Positions 44,493-53,857 are shown, counted from the first letter of the stretch. The stretch: 64,000 nt of DNA from Actinacidiphila yanglinensis (GCF_900107965.1 NZ_FNVU01000015.1:124001-188000), one strand, 5' to 3'. Numbers and translations: made by a program. The notes: generated by a model from the sequence alone, not told the origin.

Positions 44493-45785
44493 ATGAGAAC
44501 CAGACGCCTCCGGCTCGCCTCCCTCGCGCTGTCCGCCGTCTCCCTGCTGGTCGTCCCGCTGGCGGGATGCTCGAACGGTTCCGGATCGGGCGACTCGAAC
44601 GTGTCGCTGCGGATGACCGTGTGGAGCAACGACACGTCGCAGACGGCACTGTTCAACAGCATCGCGGCGGACTACCGGAAGACCCATCCGGACATCGCGT
44701 CGATCAGCTTCGACTACCTCCCGATCGACAACTACACCACCGCTCTGACCACGCAGATAGCCGGCAGCAACCCGCCGGACATGGCGTGGGTCCTGGAACG
44801 GGACGCACCCGACTTCGTCTCCTCCGGAGCCCTCACCGACCTCGGCCCGACGCTGAAGAAGACGGCCGGCTACCAGTACGACGACCTGGCCCCCGCGGCC
44901 ACCAAGCTGTGGACGCAGGGCGGGGACCTGTACGCGTACCCGTTCTCCACCTCGCCGTTCGGGATGTTCTACAACAAGGACCTGCTCGCGAAGGCCGGCG
45001 TCACCAGGACCCCGGACCAGCTGGTCGCCGACCACCAGTGGACCTGGCAGAACGCGGAGAAGATGGCCGCCCAGGTCGCCGCCCACACCGACAAGCAGGG
45101 CCTGGTGATCCGCGACTGGGACTACAAGACCTGGATCGAGCTCGCCGCCCTGTGGCGCGGCTGGGGTGCCGATGCGTGGTCCGCCGACGGCAAGACGTGC
45201 GAGTTCGACTCCCCGAAGATGCAGCAGGCGATGACGTTCCTGCACGACGCGATCTTCAAGGACAAGGCGCTGCCCGGCCCCGGTGAGACCGCCGACTTCT
45301 TCGCGGGCGAGTCCGCCCTGACCATCACCCAGATCAGCCGTGCCACGCTGCTGGCCGACCATCCCTTCACCTGGGGTATCGTCCCGCTCCCGGCCGGACC
45401 GGCCGGGGCGTCGCAGGTCATCGGGCAGGCCGGCATCGGGGTCATGACGAAGGGGTCGCACAAGCAGCAGGCCGCGGACTTCGTCGCCTACTTCACCGAC
45501 GCGGCCAACTCCGCGAAGCTGGCCCGCTACTTCCCGCCCGCCCGCGACAGTCAGCTCACCACGGCAACGCTCGCCAAGGCCAACCCCATGTTCACTCCGC
45601 AGCAACTGCAGAACGTGGTGATCGACGGCATCAAGACCGGCTCGGTGCTGCCCTCCCACCAGAACAGCGCCAAGATCGCCAACCTCGTCCAGAACGCGCT
45701 CGACCCGATGTGGAAATCCGGCGCGAACGTCGGTTCCGTACTGGCGGGCGTGTGCAAGGCGATCGCACCGGCCCTGTCCCAGTGA
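44493..45785 (+). CDS. ABC transporter sugar-binding lipoprotein (second system)
   Basis: 430 residues. A lipoprotein signal ends in LLVVPLAGC with the acylated cysteine near residue 26. The mature part shows the family-1 binding fold: LRMTVWSNDTSQTALFNSIA, NPPDMAWVLERDAPDF, YPFSTSPFGMFYNKDLLAKA, WRGWGADAWSADGKTCEF, and a C-terminal KSGANVGSVLAGVCKAI. It should deliver the unsaturated oligosaccharides made by PL8/GH105 to the two permeases. Starts 22 bases after the FAD gene. As in the first system there is no ATPase gene here. Confidence 0.9.
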   Translation: MRTRRLRLASLALSAVSLLVVPLAGCSNGSGSGDSNVSLRMTVWSNDTSQTALFNSIAADYRKTHPDIASISFDYLPIDNYTTALTTQIAGSNPPDMAWVLERDAPDFVSSGALTDLGPTLKKTAGYQYDDLAPAATKLWTQGGDLYAYPFSTSPFGMFYNKDLLAKAGVTRTPDQLVADHQWTWQNAEKMAAQVAAHTDKQGLVIRDWDYKTWIELAALWRGWGADAWSADGKTCEFDSPKMQQAMTFLHDAIFKDKALPGPGETADFFAGESALTITQISRATLLADHPFTWGIVPLPAGPAGASQVIGQAGIGVMTKGSHKQQAADFVAYFTDAANSAKLARYFPPARDSQLTTATLAKANPMFTPQQLQNVVIDGIKTGSVLPSHQNSAKIANLVQNALDPMWKSGANVGSVLAGVCKAIAPALSQ

Positions 45786-46738
45786 CGACCATGGAGAAGA
45801 TCCGGCCGGCAAGGGAGCGGGCGAGCACGCCTCACCGACCGAGCGGGTCGCGGCGGTTCTGGACCCTGCGGCGGCGGGACACCTTCAGCGGCTGGCTGTT
45901 CGTCCTGCCGCAGACCCTGGGTTTCCTCGCGTTCGTCCTCTACCCCCTGATCGCGGTCGTCTACTCCAGCTTCCACACCTCCAACGTGCTCTCCGGCGTG
46001 ACGAAGTACGCGGGGACGAAGAACTACTCGCAACTGGTGCACGACCCGGCCACACCGTCGGTGGCCCGCGCCACGGTGCTGTTCTGCATCGCGCTCGTGG
46101 TGATCAACATCGGCCTGGCCCTGCTGCTGGCGGTGCTGCTGAACCAGCGGTTGCGCGGCACCACGGTGTTCCGGACGCTGTTCTTCTCGCCGGTCGTCGT
46201 GTCGCTGGTGGCCTGGACGATCACCTGGAACTTCCTGCTGCAGAACAACGGCGGCATCAACTCGATGCTGCACGCGGTGGGCGTCGACGGGCCCAACTGG
46301 CTGCGCGGCGACAACTCGGCGCTGGTGTCGGTGGTGATCGTCCAGGTGTTCAAGAACGTCGGCCTCAACATGGTGCTGTTCCTCGCGGCGCTCCAAGGCG
46401 TTCCGCGGTCGCTGCTGGAAGCAGCCGCCATCGACGGTGCCGGGCCGTGGCGCAGGTTCCGCTCGGTCGTGCTGCCGATGATCAGCCCCACCACGCTGCT
46501 CACCACGATCGTGACGATCAGTGGCTCCCTGCAGGTGTTCGCCCAGATCCAGATCCTGACCGAGGGCGGCCCGAGCAACAGGACGAACGTCCTCGTGTAC
46601 TTCTTCTACCAGCAGGCCTTCGACAACCACGACTTCGGCTACGGCAGCGCCGTCGCGGTCGTGCTGTTCGCCATCATCCTGGTGCTCACCCTGGTCCAGT
46701 GGCGCCTGCGCAAGAAGTGGGTCTTCTATGAGTCCTGA
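45782..46738 (+). CDS. ABC sugar transporter permease (MalF/UgpA type, second system)
   Basis: About 318 residues from a GTG overlapping the lipoprotein stop (GTGA); an ATG at 45791 is an alternative. Membrane segments begin with LFVLPQTLGFLAFVLYPLIA. The EAA loop is LEAAAIDGAGPWRRFRSV followed by VLPMISPTT, and ILTEGGPSNRTNVLVYFFYQ is the standard late loop. It works with the next gene. Confidence 0.9.
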   Translation: MTTMEKIRPARERASTPHRPSGSRRFWTLRRRDTFSGWLFVLPQTLGFLAFVLYPLIAVVYSSFHTSNVLSGVTKYAGTKNYSQLVHDPATPSVARATVLFCIALVVINIGLALLLAVLLNQRLRGTTVFRTLFFSPVVVSLVAWTITWNFLLQNNGGINSMLHAVGVDGPNWLRGDNSALVSVVIVQVFKNVGLNMVLFLAALQGVPRSLLEAAAIDGAGPWRRFRSVVLPMISPTTLLTTIVTISGSLQVFAQIQILTEGGPSNRTNVLVYFFYQQAFDNHDFGYGSAVAVVLFAIILVLTLVQWRLRKKWVFYES

Positions 46739-47639
46739 GACAGCCACCCCGCACGCCCTGCCGCTCCGGCATCGCAGCGCCGCCGCGCCGAGGACTCCGG
46801 AGCGGCGCCCCGGCCGGTGGAAGAAGCCGCTGCTGTACGTGGCCATGGTCGTGCTCGCGATCCCGTTCGTGTTCCCGACCTGGTGGATGATCACCTCGTC
46901 CCTGCTGCCCGAGAACGAGGTGCTCAGCTACCCGCCGAAGCTGCTGCCGCTGCACCCGCGGTGGTCGAACTACAGAACCGCCTTCGCGGACTACCCGCTG
47001 GGCCACCAGTACCTCAACAGCCTCTACATCGCGCTGCTGGTGACCGCCGGGACGATGCTCGTCGCGTCCTTGTCGGGCTACGCGTTCGCGCGCATCCCCT
47101 TCCCCGGCAACAAGGTCCTGTTCCCGATGATCCTCAGCGGGCTGCTGATCCCCACCGAGGTCACCATCATCCCGCTGTTCAAGATGGTCGACCGCCTGGG
47201 GCTCACCAACACGCACTGGCCGCTGATCGTGATCCCGATCCTGGGAGCGCCGAGCGTGCTCGGCACGTTCGTGATGCGGCAGTTCTTCCTGGCCATCCCC
47301 GACGAACTCGAGGACGCCGGCCGCATCGACGGGCTGGGCCGGTTCGGCCTGTACGTCCGGGTGGCCCTGCCGCTGGCCCGGCCGGCGCTCGCGTCGGTCG
47401 CGATCTTCACCTTCCTCAACAGCTGGAACATGTACCTCGAACCCCTCGTCTACGAGACGGACAAGACCCACTACACGCTCCCGGTCGCCCTCACCCAGTA
47501 CACCGACGCGTACGGCTCCCACCTGTGGAACATCCAGCTCGCCGCCTCCGTGACCACCGTCGTCCCCGTCCTGCTCGTCTTCATCGCCGCCCAGCGGCAC
47601 TTCGTCGAAGGTCTCGCGCAGACCGGGCTGAAAGGCTGA
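46728..47639 (+). CDS. ABC sugar transporter permease (MalG/UgpE type, second system)
   Basis: 303 residues; the ATG overlaps the previous gene by 11 bases. Six membrane segments begin with LLYVAMVVLAIPFVFPTWWM. Features are YAFARIPFPGNKVLFPMIL, LLIPTEVTIIPLFKMVDRLG, ELEDAGRIDGLGRFGLYVRV (EAA loop) and a C-terminal QRHFVEGLAQTGLKG typical of the class. The N-terminal 30 residues are arginine- and proline-rich and cytoplasmic. Confidence 0.9.
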   Translation: MSPETATPHALPLRHRSAAAPRTPERRPGRWKKPLLYVAMVVLAIPFVFPTWWMITSSLLPENEVLSYPPKLLPLHPRWSNYRTAFADYPLGHQYLNSLYIALLVTAGTMLVASLSGYAFARIPFPGNKVLFPMILSGLLIPTEVTIIPLFKMVDRLGLTNTHWPLIVIPILGAPSVLGTFVMRQFFLAIPDELEDAGRIDGLGRFGLYVRVALPLARPALASVAIFTFLNSWNMYLEPLVYETDKTHYTLPVALTQYTDAYGSHLWNIQLAASVTTVVPVLLVFIAAQRHFVEGLAQTGLKG

Positions 47640-47643
47640 ACCG

Positions 47644-48609
47644 ATGCCCTACGCCGACCTGCCGCTGGACCAGTTGCGCGGCCATCTCTCCGCCTCCACC
47701 GAGCCCGCCGACTTCGACGACTTCTGGGCCGCGACGCTGGCCGAGGCCCGGGCGCACGAGGAGCGGCCGGCCTTCACGAAGGTCGGCACCGGCCTGACCC
47801 TGATCGACACCTACGACGTGCGCTTCCCGGGCTTCCGCGGACAGCCGATCGCCGGCTGGCTCCACCTGCCGGCCGGCACCACCGAACCCCTGCCGTGCAT
47901 CGTGCAGTACATCGGCTACGGCGGCGGCCGGGGCCTTCCGCACGAGAACACCCTGTGGGCCGCGGCCGGCTTCGCGACGCTGGTGATGGACACCCGCGGC
48001 CAGGGCTCGCACATCAGCGTCGGAGTCACCCCCGACCCCGAAGGCTCGGGCCCCGCCTACGCCGGCGTCATGACCCGTGGCATCGCCGATCCGAGCACCT
48101 ACTACTACCGGCGGCTGATCACCGACGCCGTCCGGGCCGTCGACGCCGCCCGCGCCCATCCCCTGGTCGACCCGGCCAGGATCGCCGTCGCAGGGGCCAG
48201 CCAGGGCGGCGGCCTGACCATCGCCGCCGCCGCACTGGCCGGCGACGTCGTCGCGGCGCTGCCGGACGTGCCGTTCCTGTGCGACTTCCCCCGGGCCACG
48301 TGGATCGTGGACAAGGCCCCCTACGACGAGATCGTGCGCTACGCGGCGACGCATCGCGACCGGGCCGACCGGATCGCCCGGACCCTGTCCTACGTCGACG
48401 GAGTCCACTTCGCCGCCCGGGCCACCGCCCCGGCCCTCTTCTCCGTGGCGCTGATGGATCCCACCTGTCCGCCCTCGACCGTCTACGCCGCCTACAACGT
48501 CTGGGCGGGCCCCAAGGAGATCCGCGAGTACCGCTTCAACGGACACGAGGGCGGCGGCGCGTTTCACACCGCCGAGCAGCTGTCCTGGCTGGCACCGCGG
48601 TGCGGGTGA
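47644..48609 (+). CDS. Acetyl xylan esterase / cephalosporin-C deacetylase family (CE7-like)
   Basis: 321 residues, no signal peptide. It is an alpha/beta hydrolase of the AXE1 group: PYADLPLDQLRGHLSASTEP, YIGYGGGRGLPHE, MDTRGQGSH, the nucleophile serine in GASQGGG near residue 184, the acid in LMDPTCPPSTVY and the histidine in NGHEGGG. Family enzymes remove acetyl groups from oligosaccharides inside the cell. Here it would deacetylate what the ABC system imports, suggesting that the glycan is acetylated. It starts four bases after the permease gene and ends 12 bases from a convergent SDR gene. Confidence 0.9.
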   Translation: MPYADLPLDQLRGHLSASTEPADFDDFWAATLAEARAHEERPAFTKVGTGLTLIDTYDVRFPGFRGQPIAGWLHLPAGTTEPLPCIVQYIGYGGGRGLPHENTLWAAAGFATLVMDTRGQGSHISVGVTPDPEGSGPAYAGVMTRGIADPSTYYYRRLITDAVRAVDAARAHPLVDPARIAVAGASQGGGLTIAAAALAGDVVAALPDVPFLCDFPRATWIVDKAPYDEIVRYAATHRDRADRIARTLSYVDGVHFAARATAPALFSVALMDPTCPPSTVYAAYNVWAGPKEIREYRFNGHEGGGAFHTAEQLSWLAPRCG

Positions 48610-48621
48610 ACGGACAGGCTG

Positions 48622-49335
48622 TCAGACTGAATCGGGGAAATCCGGCTGCTCGGGGCCCCGCGGGATCTCGATGCGCTCCTCCCCGGTGCGCAACGCGCGC
48701 AGGATGACCCGGCCGACGTATTCCGCGGAGTGCGCCTCCAAGCCCGTCGGCAGATCGTCGCGCTTGTAGAACTCCGTATCGGTGACGAAGGGAAGCACCA
48801 GAGAGATCTGGATGTTCTCCTCGGCGAGTTCGAGCCGGCCGACCTCGCTCAGCCAGTTCACGGCGGTCTTCGTCGCCGGATAGATGGCGTTGCCCGGCAT
48901 GGGGCGCAGCGTGGCGCCGGAGCTGACGTTCACCACCCGTCCGCGTCCGGCCGCGCGCATGGACGGCAGCACGGCCTGAATGGCCGTCACCGGAGCCACC
49001 ACGTTCAGGTTCAGCATCGCGAGGAATTCGGCCGGGTCGATCGCGTCCAGCCGGTAGAACGCACCCGCTCCGGCATTGTTCACCAGCCCGTCCACGCGTC
49101 CGAACCGCTCGATCGTGGCCCGCACCAGTGCATGGACCTGTCCGGGATCGGTCACGTCGGTGGGTACGGCCAGGGCTCCGTCGAGTTCCTTGCCCAGCGA
49201 CGTGATCTTGTCGGCGCGCCGTGCGGCCAGCACCGGGTGCGCGCCGGACTCACGCAGAAGGCGCGCGGTCGCCTCACCGATTCCCGACGACGCGCCGGTG
49301 ACGATAACGACCTGACCGCTCAGATCACTGCTCAC
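48622..49335 (-). CDS. Short-chain dehydrogenase/reductase
   Basis: 237 residues from the GTG at 49335, with GGAGG just upstream; the frame is open further 5' without a start site. Classical SDR motifs: VVIVTGASSGIGEATARLL, LVNNAGAGAF, NVSSGATLRP and YPATKTAVNW. The C-terminal EERIEIPRGPEQPDFP is typical of a large actinobacterial oxidoreductase group of unknown substrate. The neighbouring HAD gene is on the same strand upstream with about a 115-base gap. Confidence 0.86.
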   Translation of the reverse strand: MSSDLSGQVVIVTGASSGIGEATARLLRESGAHPVLAARRADKITSLGKELDGALAVPTDVTDPGQVHALVRATIERFGRVDGLVNNAGAGAFYRLDAIDPAEFLAMLNLNVVAPVTAIQAVLPSMRAAGRGRVVNVSSGATLRPMPGNAIYPATKTAVNWLSEVGRLELAEENIQISLVLPFVTDTEFYKRDDLPTGLEAHSAEYVGRVILRALRTGEERIEIPRGPEQPDFPDSV

Positions 49336-49450
49336 GGTTCCTCCAGAGAATTCCCTGATGAACGGCGGCCGTCCACCCGGCTCCGGGAGCGTACCCGGAT
49401 CCCCCGGATTCGACGAAGTCGAGCGTGGCCTGTTCGTAGGACCGCGCCGC

Positions 49451-50092
49451 TCAGCGCGCACGGGTCACGGAAGGTGAGCCGGCTCCCGGGTTCCGGCGGA
49501 TATGCGTCCCGATGCGTGCGATGGTCCGCGCGTTGTCCTCGAACAGATGCGCCTGCATGCCGACCGCCCGAGCCGCCTCGACATTGACCGCGAAGTCATC
49601 GATGAACAGGCAGTTCTCCGGCGGTACGTCCAAGCCGGCCCATGCCGCCTCGAACGCCCGCGGGTCGGGCTTCTCGATGCCGAGTTCGTGCGAGTAGACG
49701 ATCCGCTCCACCAGTTCGTCGAAGTGATAGCGCGCCGTCTCCCGCTCCCGGGCACCGACGAAACTGTTGCTCAGGATGCCCAGCCCGCAGGTCCCGCGCA
49801 GCCCTCGCACGTAGGCGATGAGCTCCTCATTCGGCGTTCCCAGATACTCCGCCCACAGATCGCCCATGAAGGCTTCGGCCTGCGGCGCGTCGAGCCCCAA
49901 ACGGGCCGCCACCTGCTCGTTCACCTCGCGCTCGCTGATGTTCCCGAGGCTCCCCGCTCGCCACACATCGTGCATCCGCTCATGGACGGTGCCCGGCGGC
50001 AGTTCCAGCCGCTCTTCCCACCGCCGCTCCCATCCCGTTTCCGGCGTGATCTCCAGCACGCCGCCGATATCGAGAATGACGCAGGCCGCCAT
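49451..50092 (-). CDS. HAD-family hydrolase
   Basis: 213 residues. VILDIGGVLEITPETGW stands where HAD enzymes have the DxD nucleophile motif; here the second acidic residue is replaced by glycine (D-I-G), as in many YihX-like members. LGILSNSFVGARERE is motif II, GIEKPDPRAFEAA contains motif III lysine and CLFIDDFAVNVEAARAVGMQ is motif IV. Probably a small-molecule phosphatase or relative. The start is uncertain: the ATG at 50092 or the GTG one codon earlier, both behind GAGGAG. Confidence 0.84.
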   Translation of the reverse strand: MAACVILDIGGVLEITPETGWERRWEERLELPPGTVHERMHDVWRAGSLGNISEREVNEQVAARLGLDAPQAEAFMGDLWAEYLGTPNEELIAYVRGLRGTCGLGILSNSFVGARERETARYHFDELVERIVYSHELGIEKPDPRAFEAAWAGLDVPPENCLFIDDFAVNVEAARAVGMQAHLFEDNARTIARIGTHIRRNPGAGSPSVTRAR

Positions 50093-50378
50093 CACGTGAA
50101 CTCCTCTTCTCCGTCCCGTCCTTGACGAGCGAGAACGCACCGATCGCTCATGTGGGAGAGCGTGCTCTCTTCCCTTGGGGGAAGGTCAAGTGCGCTTCGA
50201 GCCGGTGACCGCCCTGTCCCGGTGGGCCCAATGCACACCGCCCGGAGGCTGATTCGGGGATGCGGGGATCTCCGTCGCCGAAGCGGCAGGGCGTCGCCGA
50301 TGGCGGCCACCTGGTGATTCACCCCGCAATTCACTAGGTTGCCCTCACCTCGTCCGATTCCCACAAGGGGTGGCAGCC
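50093..50378. other. Divergent intergenic region
   Basis: About 285 bases between the HAD gene and the acyltransferase-like gene. They should hold both promoters. No repeat or RNA gene was seen. AAGGGG at 50365-50370 is the ribosome site of the rightward gene. Confidence 0.4.
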
Positions 50379-51326
50379 ATGGGGCAACAGCAGAAGACGT
50401 TCCAGGCGATCGAGGTCGGCGACGGTGGCGACGGGCGGTGGGGCACCTACGCCCATGCCCTGTGGCCGGAGATGGAGGGCCTGCTGACCGCGGAGGGCCG
50501 AACTCCGCAGGGCGCGGGCCGCGTTCGGACGCTCTTCCGTGCCCACATGCCGGAACTGGTCCCGGTGCTGGACCGCCTGGCCGGCCAACTCGACCGACCC
50601 GGGGCGGAAGCCTTCCTCACCCACGCGGCACTGCGGCCGTTCACCCAGTCCTGCACGCAGATCGGCCGGAACGGCACCCTGCTGCGCAACTACGACCTCC
50701 CGCCCGATCAGTGCGAGGGCACCATCGCCTCCTCCTGCTTCCTGCGCCCCGTGATCGGCATGCAGGACATGCTGTGGGGCTTGCTGGACGGGATGAACGA
50801 CGCCGGTCTCGCGATCTCGCTCACCTGGGGTGGACGTTCCGTCCACGGAGGTGGCTTCGCCATTCTCATCGTGGTCCGCTACCTGCTGGAGACGTGCGAC
50901 ACCGTCGATGAAGCGGTCGCCAGGCTGCCTTCCCTGCCCATCGCCGTCCCCCAGAACCTCACCCTTGTCGATCCCGTGCAGGCGGTGACCGTGTTCGTGG
51001 GACCGGACATACCGCCGACGGTGGCGCCGGACGCCTGCGCCGCCAACCACCAGCACCTGCCGGTGACCGCCGAGCAGGAACGGGCCCTGCGAACCCAGGA
51101 GCGGCTGCGCGCCATTCGCGCCGCGGGCACGGACGACGTGGTGGCGATGCTGAAACCGCCGCTGTACCGATCCGTCGACGAGCAGGGCTCGAGAACGCTC
51201 TACACAGCCCGCTACCGGCCCGTCGAAGGCCGCGTGACGTACCACTGGCCCGATGAATCCTGGCCCCAGTCCTTCGGCGACTTCACCCCCGGATCCCGCA
51301 CCGTGACCCTGGCCCGGGCCGAGTGA
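50379..51326 (+). CDS. Acyl-transferase/amidase-like Ntn hydrolase (peptidase C45 group)
   Basis: 315 residues from the ATG at 50379; the GTG nine bases earlier overlaps the ribosome site. SCTQIGRNGTLLRNYDLPP fits the acyl-CoA:6-APA acyltransferase group, in which a cysteine (near residue 91) becomes the N-terminal nucleophile after self-cleavage and GRNYD follows. GLAISLTWGGRSVHGGGF and CAANHQHLP are further matches. The family hydrolyses or transfers linear amides. It is unusual in that 90 residues precede the cysteine, as in acyltransferase proenzymes. The substrate is unknown. It stands alone between divergent and convergent neighbours. Confidence 0.78.
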   Translation: MGQQQKTFQAIEVGDGGDGRWGTYAHALWPEMEGLLTAEGRTPQGAGRVRTLFRAHMPELVPVLDRLAGQLDRPGAEAFLTHAALRPFTQSCTQIGRNGTLLRNYDLPPDQCEGTIASSCFLRPVIGMQDMLWGLLDGMNDAGLAISLTWGGRSVHGGGFAILIVVRYLLETCDTVDEAVARLPSLPIAVPQNLTLVDPVQAVTVFVGPDIPPTVAPDACAANHQHLPVTAEQERALRTQERLRAIRAAGTDDVVAMLKPPLYRSVDEQGSRTLYTARYRPVEGRVTYHWPDESWPQSFGDFTPGSRTVTLARAE

Positions 51327-51405
51327 GACGCGTGCCGGCGTCCCGCGCTGATCAGCCCGGCATTACCGGACTGCGAGCGGACGAATCCCGAGGGCATGCG
51401 TCGGG

Positions 51406-52146
51406 TCAGAGGCTCTGGCCGCCGGACACGTCGATGATCGAGCCGGTCGCCCATTGAAAGGCTTCGGAGAGGATGGCGGGAACCATGGCCGTAGTGTCGT
51501 CGGGCATGGCGATCCGGCCTTGGGCGATTGCGTGGGCGGCGAGCTTCTGAGTGTCCGGCGCGTGCATGATGCCTCCGCCGAAGTCGGTCAAAACGGCGCC
51601 GCCCATGAGGGTGTTGACCCGGATGGACCGCTCGGCGAGTTCGACGGCCTGGTAGCGGGTCAGTACCTCGATCGCGCCCTTGGTGGCCGCATAGGCGGAC
51701 ATCCCCGGTACGACGCCTCGGGTCAGAGCAGTCGACACATTGAGCACACGGCCGCCCTCATTGATCAGGGGCAGCAGCGCCTGGGTGAGGAAGAACGGCG
51801 CCCTGAGATTGATCCGGACCTGTTCGTCGAACTGGTCGGGCGTGGTCGCCGCGTACGACGCGTACGTGCCGATGCCGGCGTTGTTGACCAGATAGTCAAA
51901 GGTCTCCATGCCGAACCGCTCCCGCAGCGTGCTCCGCACGGTGGTGACGAAATCCGGAAACGTATCGATCTTGGTGACATCGAGCCTGCAGAAAACGAGG
52001 TCCGGTCCGGATGCCTCGGCGGCCTGGCGTTCACTGGTGAGATAGGTTCCCAGCACCGCGACACCTGAGCGTGTCAGGTGTCGCGCCATGGCCAGGCCCA
52101 GACCGCGCCCGGCGCCGGTGATCAGGGCGATCTTCCGGTCCGTCAT
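51406..52146 (-). CDS. Short-chain dehydrogenase/reductase under IclR control
   Basis: 246 residues. Motifs: ALITGAGRGLGLAMARHL, CRLDVTK, LVNNAGIGTYASYA, NVSTALTRG and YAATKGAIEV with the catalytic Tyr and Lys; ends with WATGSIIDVSGGQSL. The ATG at 52146 is preceded by AAGGA. The IclR gene lies 94 bases upstream on the same strand, so both may form one unit. The substrate is unknown. Confidence 0.86.
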   Translation of the reverse strand: MTDRKIALITGAGRGLGLAMARHLTRSGVAVLGTYLTSERQAAEASGPDLVFCRLDVTKIDTFPDFVTTVRSTLRERFGMETFDYLVNNAGIGTYASYAATTPDQFDEQVRINLRAPFFLTQALLPLINEGGRVLNVSTALTRGVVPGMSAYAATKGAIEVLTRYQAVELAERSIRVNTLMGGAVLTDFGGGIMHAPDTQKLAAHAIAQGRIAMPDDTTAMVPAILSEAFQWATGSIIDVSGGQSL

Positions 52147-52240
52147 GAGAGTCCTTCCATCGGGGGGATCGATCCCGGCCAGCATGAAACAAGCACCTCG
52201 CCCGTACGAGGCATTGTCCGTTGAACGGACAACCGCCGGG

Positions 52241-52894
52241 TCACAGCGCCGAAACCCTGCGTTCCAGCGCGATGGCGGCGCGGTGGACGTGCCCCGCAAG
52301 CCTGTCCGCGGGCCACCGCGCCGCGGTGGCGATCTGCAACGACGCCTTCCGCCCACCGGGAAGATCGACCGGCACCGCGTAGCAGGTCAGTCCTGCGATC
52401 ACGTCCTGGTCGTCGACCGCGGCGCCGAACGGCCGCCGCCGCGCCGCGGGCATGGCACTGGGGGCCAGGACCATCGCGGCAGCCGTCGACGCGGGCATCT
52501 GCGCACCGCTGCGCGCGTCGATCGGCAGCGCGTCCCGGCCCGGGACCATCTCCAGTGCCACGAACGATCCTTGCGACGGTACGACCAGCGACACTGCGGC
52601 GCCCGACTGCTCCCGCAGGCGCTGGATGACCGTCGCGGCTGTCTCCCGTAGACCGGCCAGCGGCTCCACCTGTTGCGCCAGGCCCAGCAGCGACGCCGAC
52701 AGGGCCCATTGGCCGTCAGTCCGATCCACCGCCCCGGATCGGCGTAGCTGACCGAGCAGCCGGTGCACCGTCGGACGTGGCAACCCGGTCAGCAGTGCAA
52801 GACGCGCCACCTGATGCTTCCGGCCCACCTCGGGGAGAGCTCGCAGCACCCGAAAGGCACCATCGACGACGCCGCGCGGTTCCAGCTCAGCCAT
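52241..52894 (-). CDS. IclR-family transcriptional regulator
   Basis: 217 residues, slightly short for the family (about 250). The N-terminal winged helix is VVDGAFRVLRALPEV, VARLALLTGLPRPTVHRLL and GQLRRSGAVDR. The ligand domain follows: RLREQSGAAVSLVVPSQGSF, DARSGAQMPASTAAAMV, DQDVIAGLTCYAVPVDL. The sequence between the two halves of the effector pocket appears shortened. The SDR gene downstream is the most likely target. Confidence 0.82.
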   Translation of the reverse strand: MAELEPRGVVDGAFRVLRALPEVGRKHQVARLALLTGLPRPTVHRLLGQLRRSGAVDRTDGQWALSASLLGLAQQVEPLAGLRETAATVIQRLREQSGAAVSLVVPSQGSFVALEMVPGRDALPIDARSGAQMPASTAAAMVLAPSAMPAARRRPFGAAVDDQDVIAGLTCYAVPVDLPGGRKASLQIATAARWPADRLAGHVHRAAIALERRVSAL

Positions 52895-53083
52895 CTTTCA
52901 CCCTCTGCTTCCGTCTTCGGCTCTGCGGTCGCCAACGTTCGCGTCCTTGGAAGTGATGGCAGCCGGTCGCGCCTGGTCCGGGATGTCGTTCAGGGTCGGT
53001 GCGGGAGGAGGACGAGGCCGGGTCGTGGGGCAGGCCACCTGTTTGCCCCCCGGGCCCGCGGGACGGCCGACCGTCGCGAGGCA
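52895..53083. other. Intergenic region upstream of the IclR gene
   Basis: About 190 bases between IclR and the GNAT gene. No coding region or clear repeat was seen. Confidence 0.35.
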
Positions 53084-53857
53084 CTATGACGGGGCGGTGA
53101 TCAGCGTCAGGTACTCCTCGGTGCGGAAGCCGATCGACCGGTACAGGGGCTCCCCCATCTCCGACGCGTAGAGGTAGGCCGTGCCGGCACCCGCGGCAAA
53201 GCCCGCACGGACCATCTCCAGCGTGACAGCCCGCCCGTACCCACGGCGCCTGCAGCCCGGCAGGGTGGTGATGTTGAAAATACCGGTCAGGTCACCCGAG
53301 CCGGCCGTCATGCCCGTTCCCACGGGCACGCCGTCCAGCTCCGCGAGATAGAACGTGATCGCGTCGATCTTCGCCAGGGAAGGATCAGCCAGCACCTGGA
53401 ACATCTCGTGCGGCGCCTCGAAGCCCTCCGCCACCGTCCTGGCGTACACGTCCAATTCGTCGTCCCGCACTGCCCGTACGCGCAGGCCGTCAACCAACGA
53501 CTCGGCCGGCAGCCCCTGGTCGGGGTACCGGATCATCAGCGGCTCCCGCTCGAAATGCGTCAGCCCGTGCCGCGCTGCAGCCTCGGCGACCAGCGGATCC
53601 GGTACTCCCCGCACCTGGATGCTCCAGGGAAACTCCCACGGGCTCCCCTCAACTGCGAGCGCCATGATCTCCTCGGCGCTCGGCTCCAGACGCGGACTGA
53701 TGATCACGTTCAGCGCCGCAACCCGTGCACCGGAGATCGCAAGCACGGCACCCTGCGGACCTCTGCTCGTGCGCCCCGTGGTGGCAACGGCAAGATCCTC
53801 GAACGCGGCGGCATAAGCGGACACAACTGCGAGCAGCCGGTCCCCTGTTGGATTCAT
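53084..53857 (-). CDS. GNAT-family N-acetyltransferase
   Basis: 257 residues. The GNAT core is in the second half: VRAVRDDELDVYARTVAEGF, FYLAELDGVPVGTGM, IFNITTLPGCRRRGYGRAVT (acetyl-CoA pyrophosphate loop RRRGYG) and YLYASEMGEPLYRSIGF. The N-terminal half is a divergent GNAT-like repeat. The divergent gene at 54719 encodes a protein of the same length and organisation; the ends GEPLYRSIGF and GEPVYTRLGF match. The two look like paralogues flanking an inverted-repeat region. The acceptor substrate is unknown. Confidence 0.84.
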   Translation of the reverse strand: MNPTGDRLLAVVSAYAAAFEDLAVATTGRTSRGPQGAVLAISGARVAALNVIISPRLEPSAEEIMALAVEGSPWEFPWSIQVRGVPDPLVAEAAARHGLTHFEREPLMIRYPDQGLPAESLVDGLRVRAVRDDELDVYARTVAEGFEAPHEMFQVLADPSLAKIDAITFYLAELDGVPVGTGMTAGSGDLTGIFNITTLPGCRRRGYGRAVTLEMVRAGFAAGAGTAYLYASEMGEPLYRSIGFRTEEYLTLITAPS

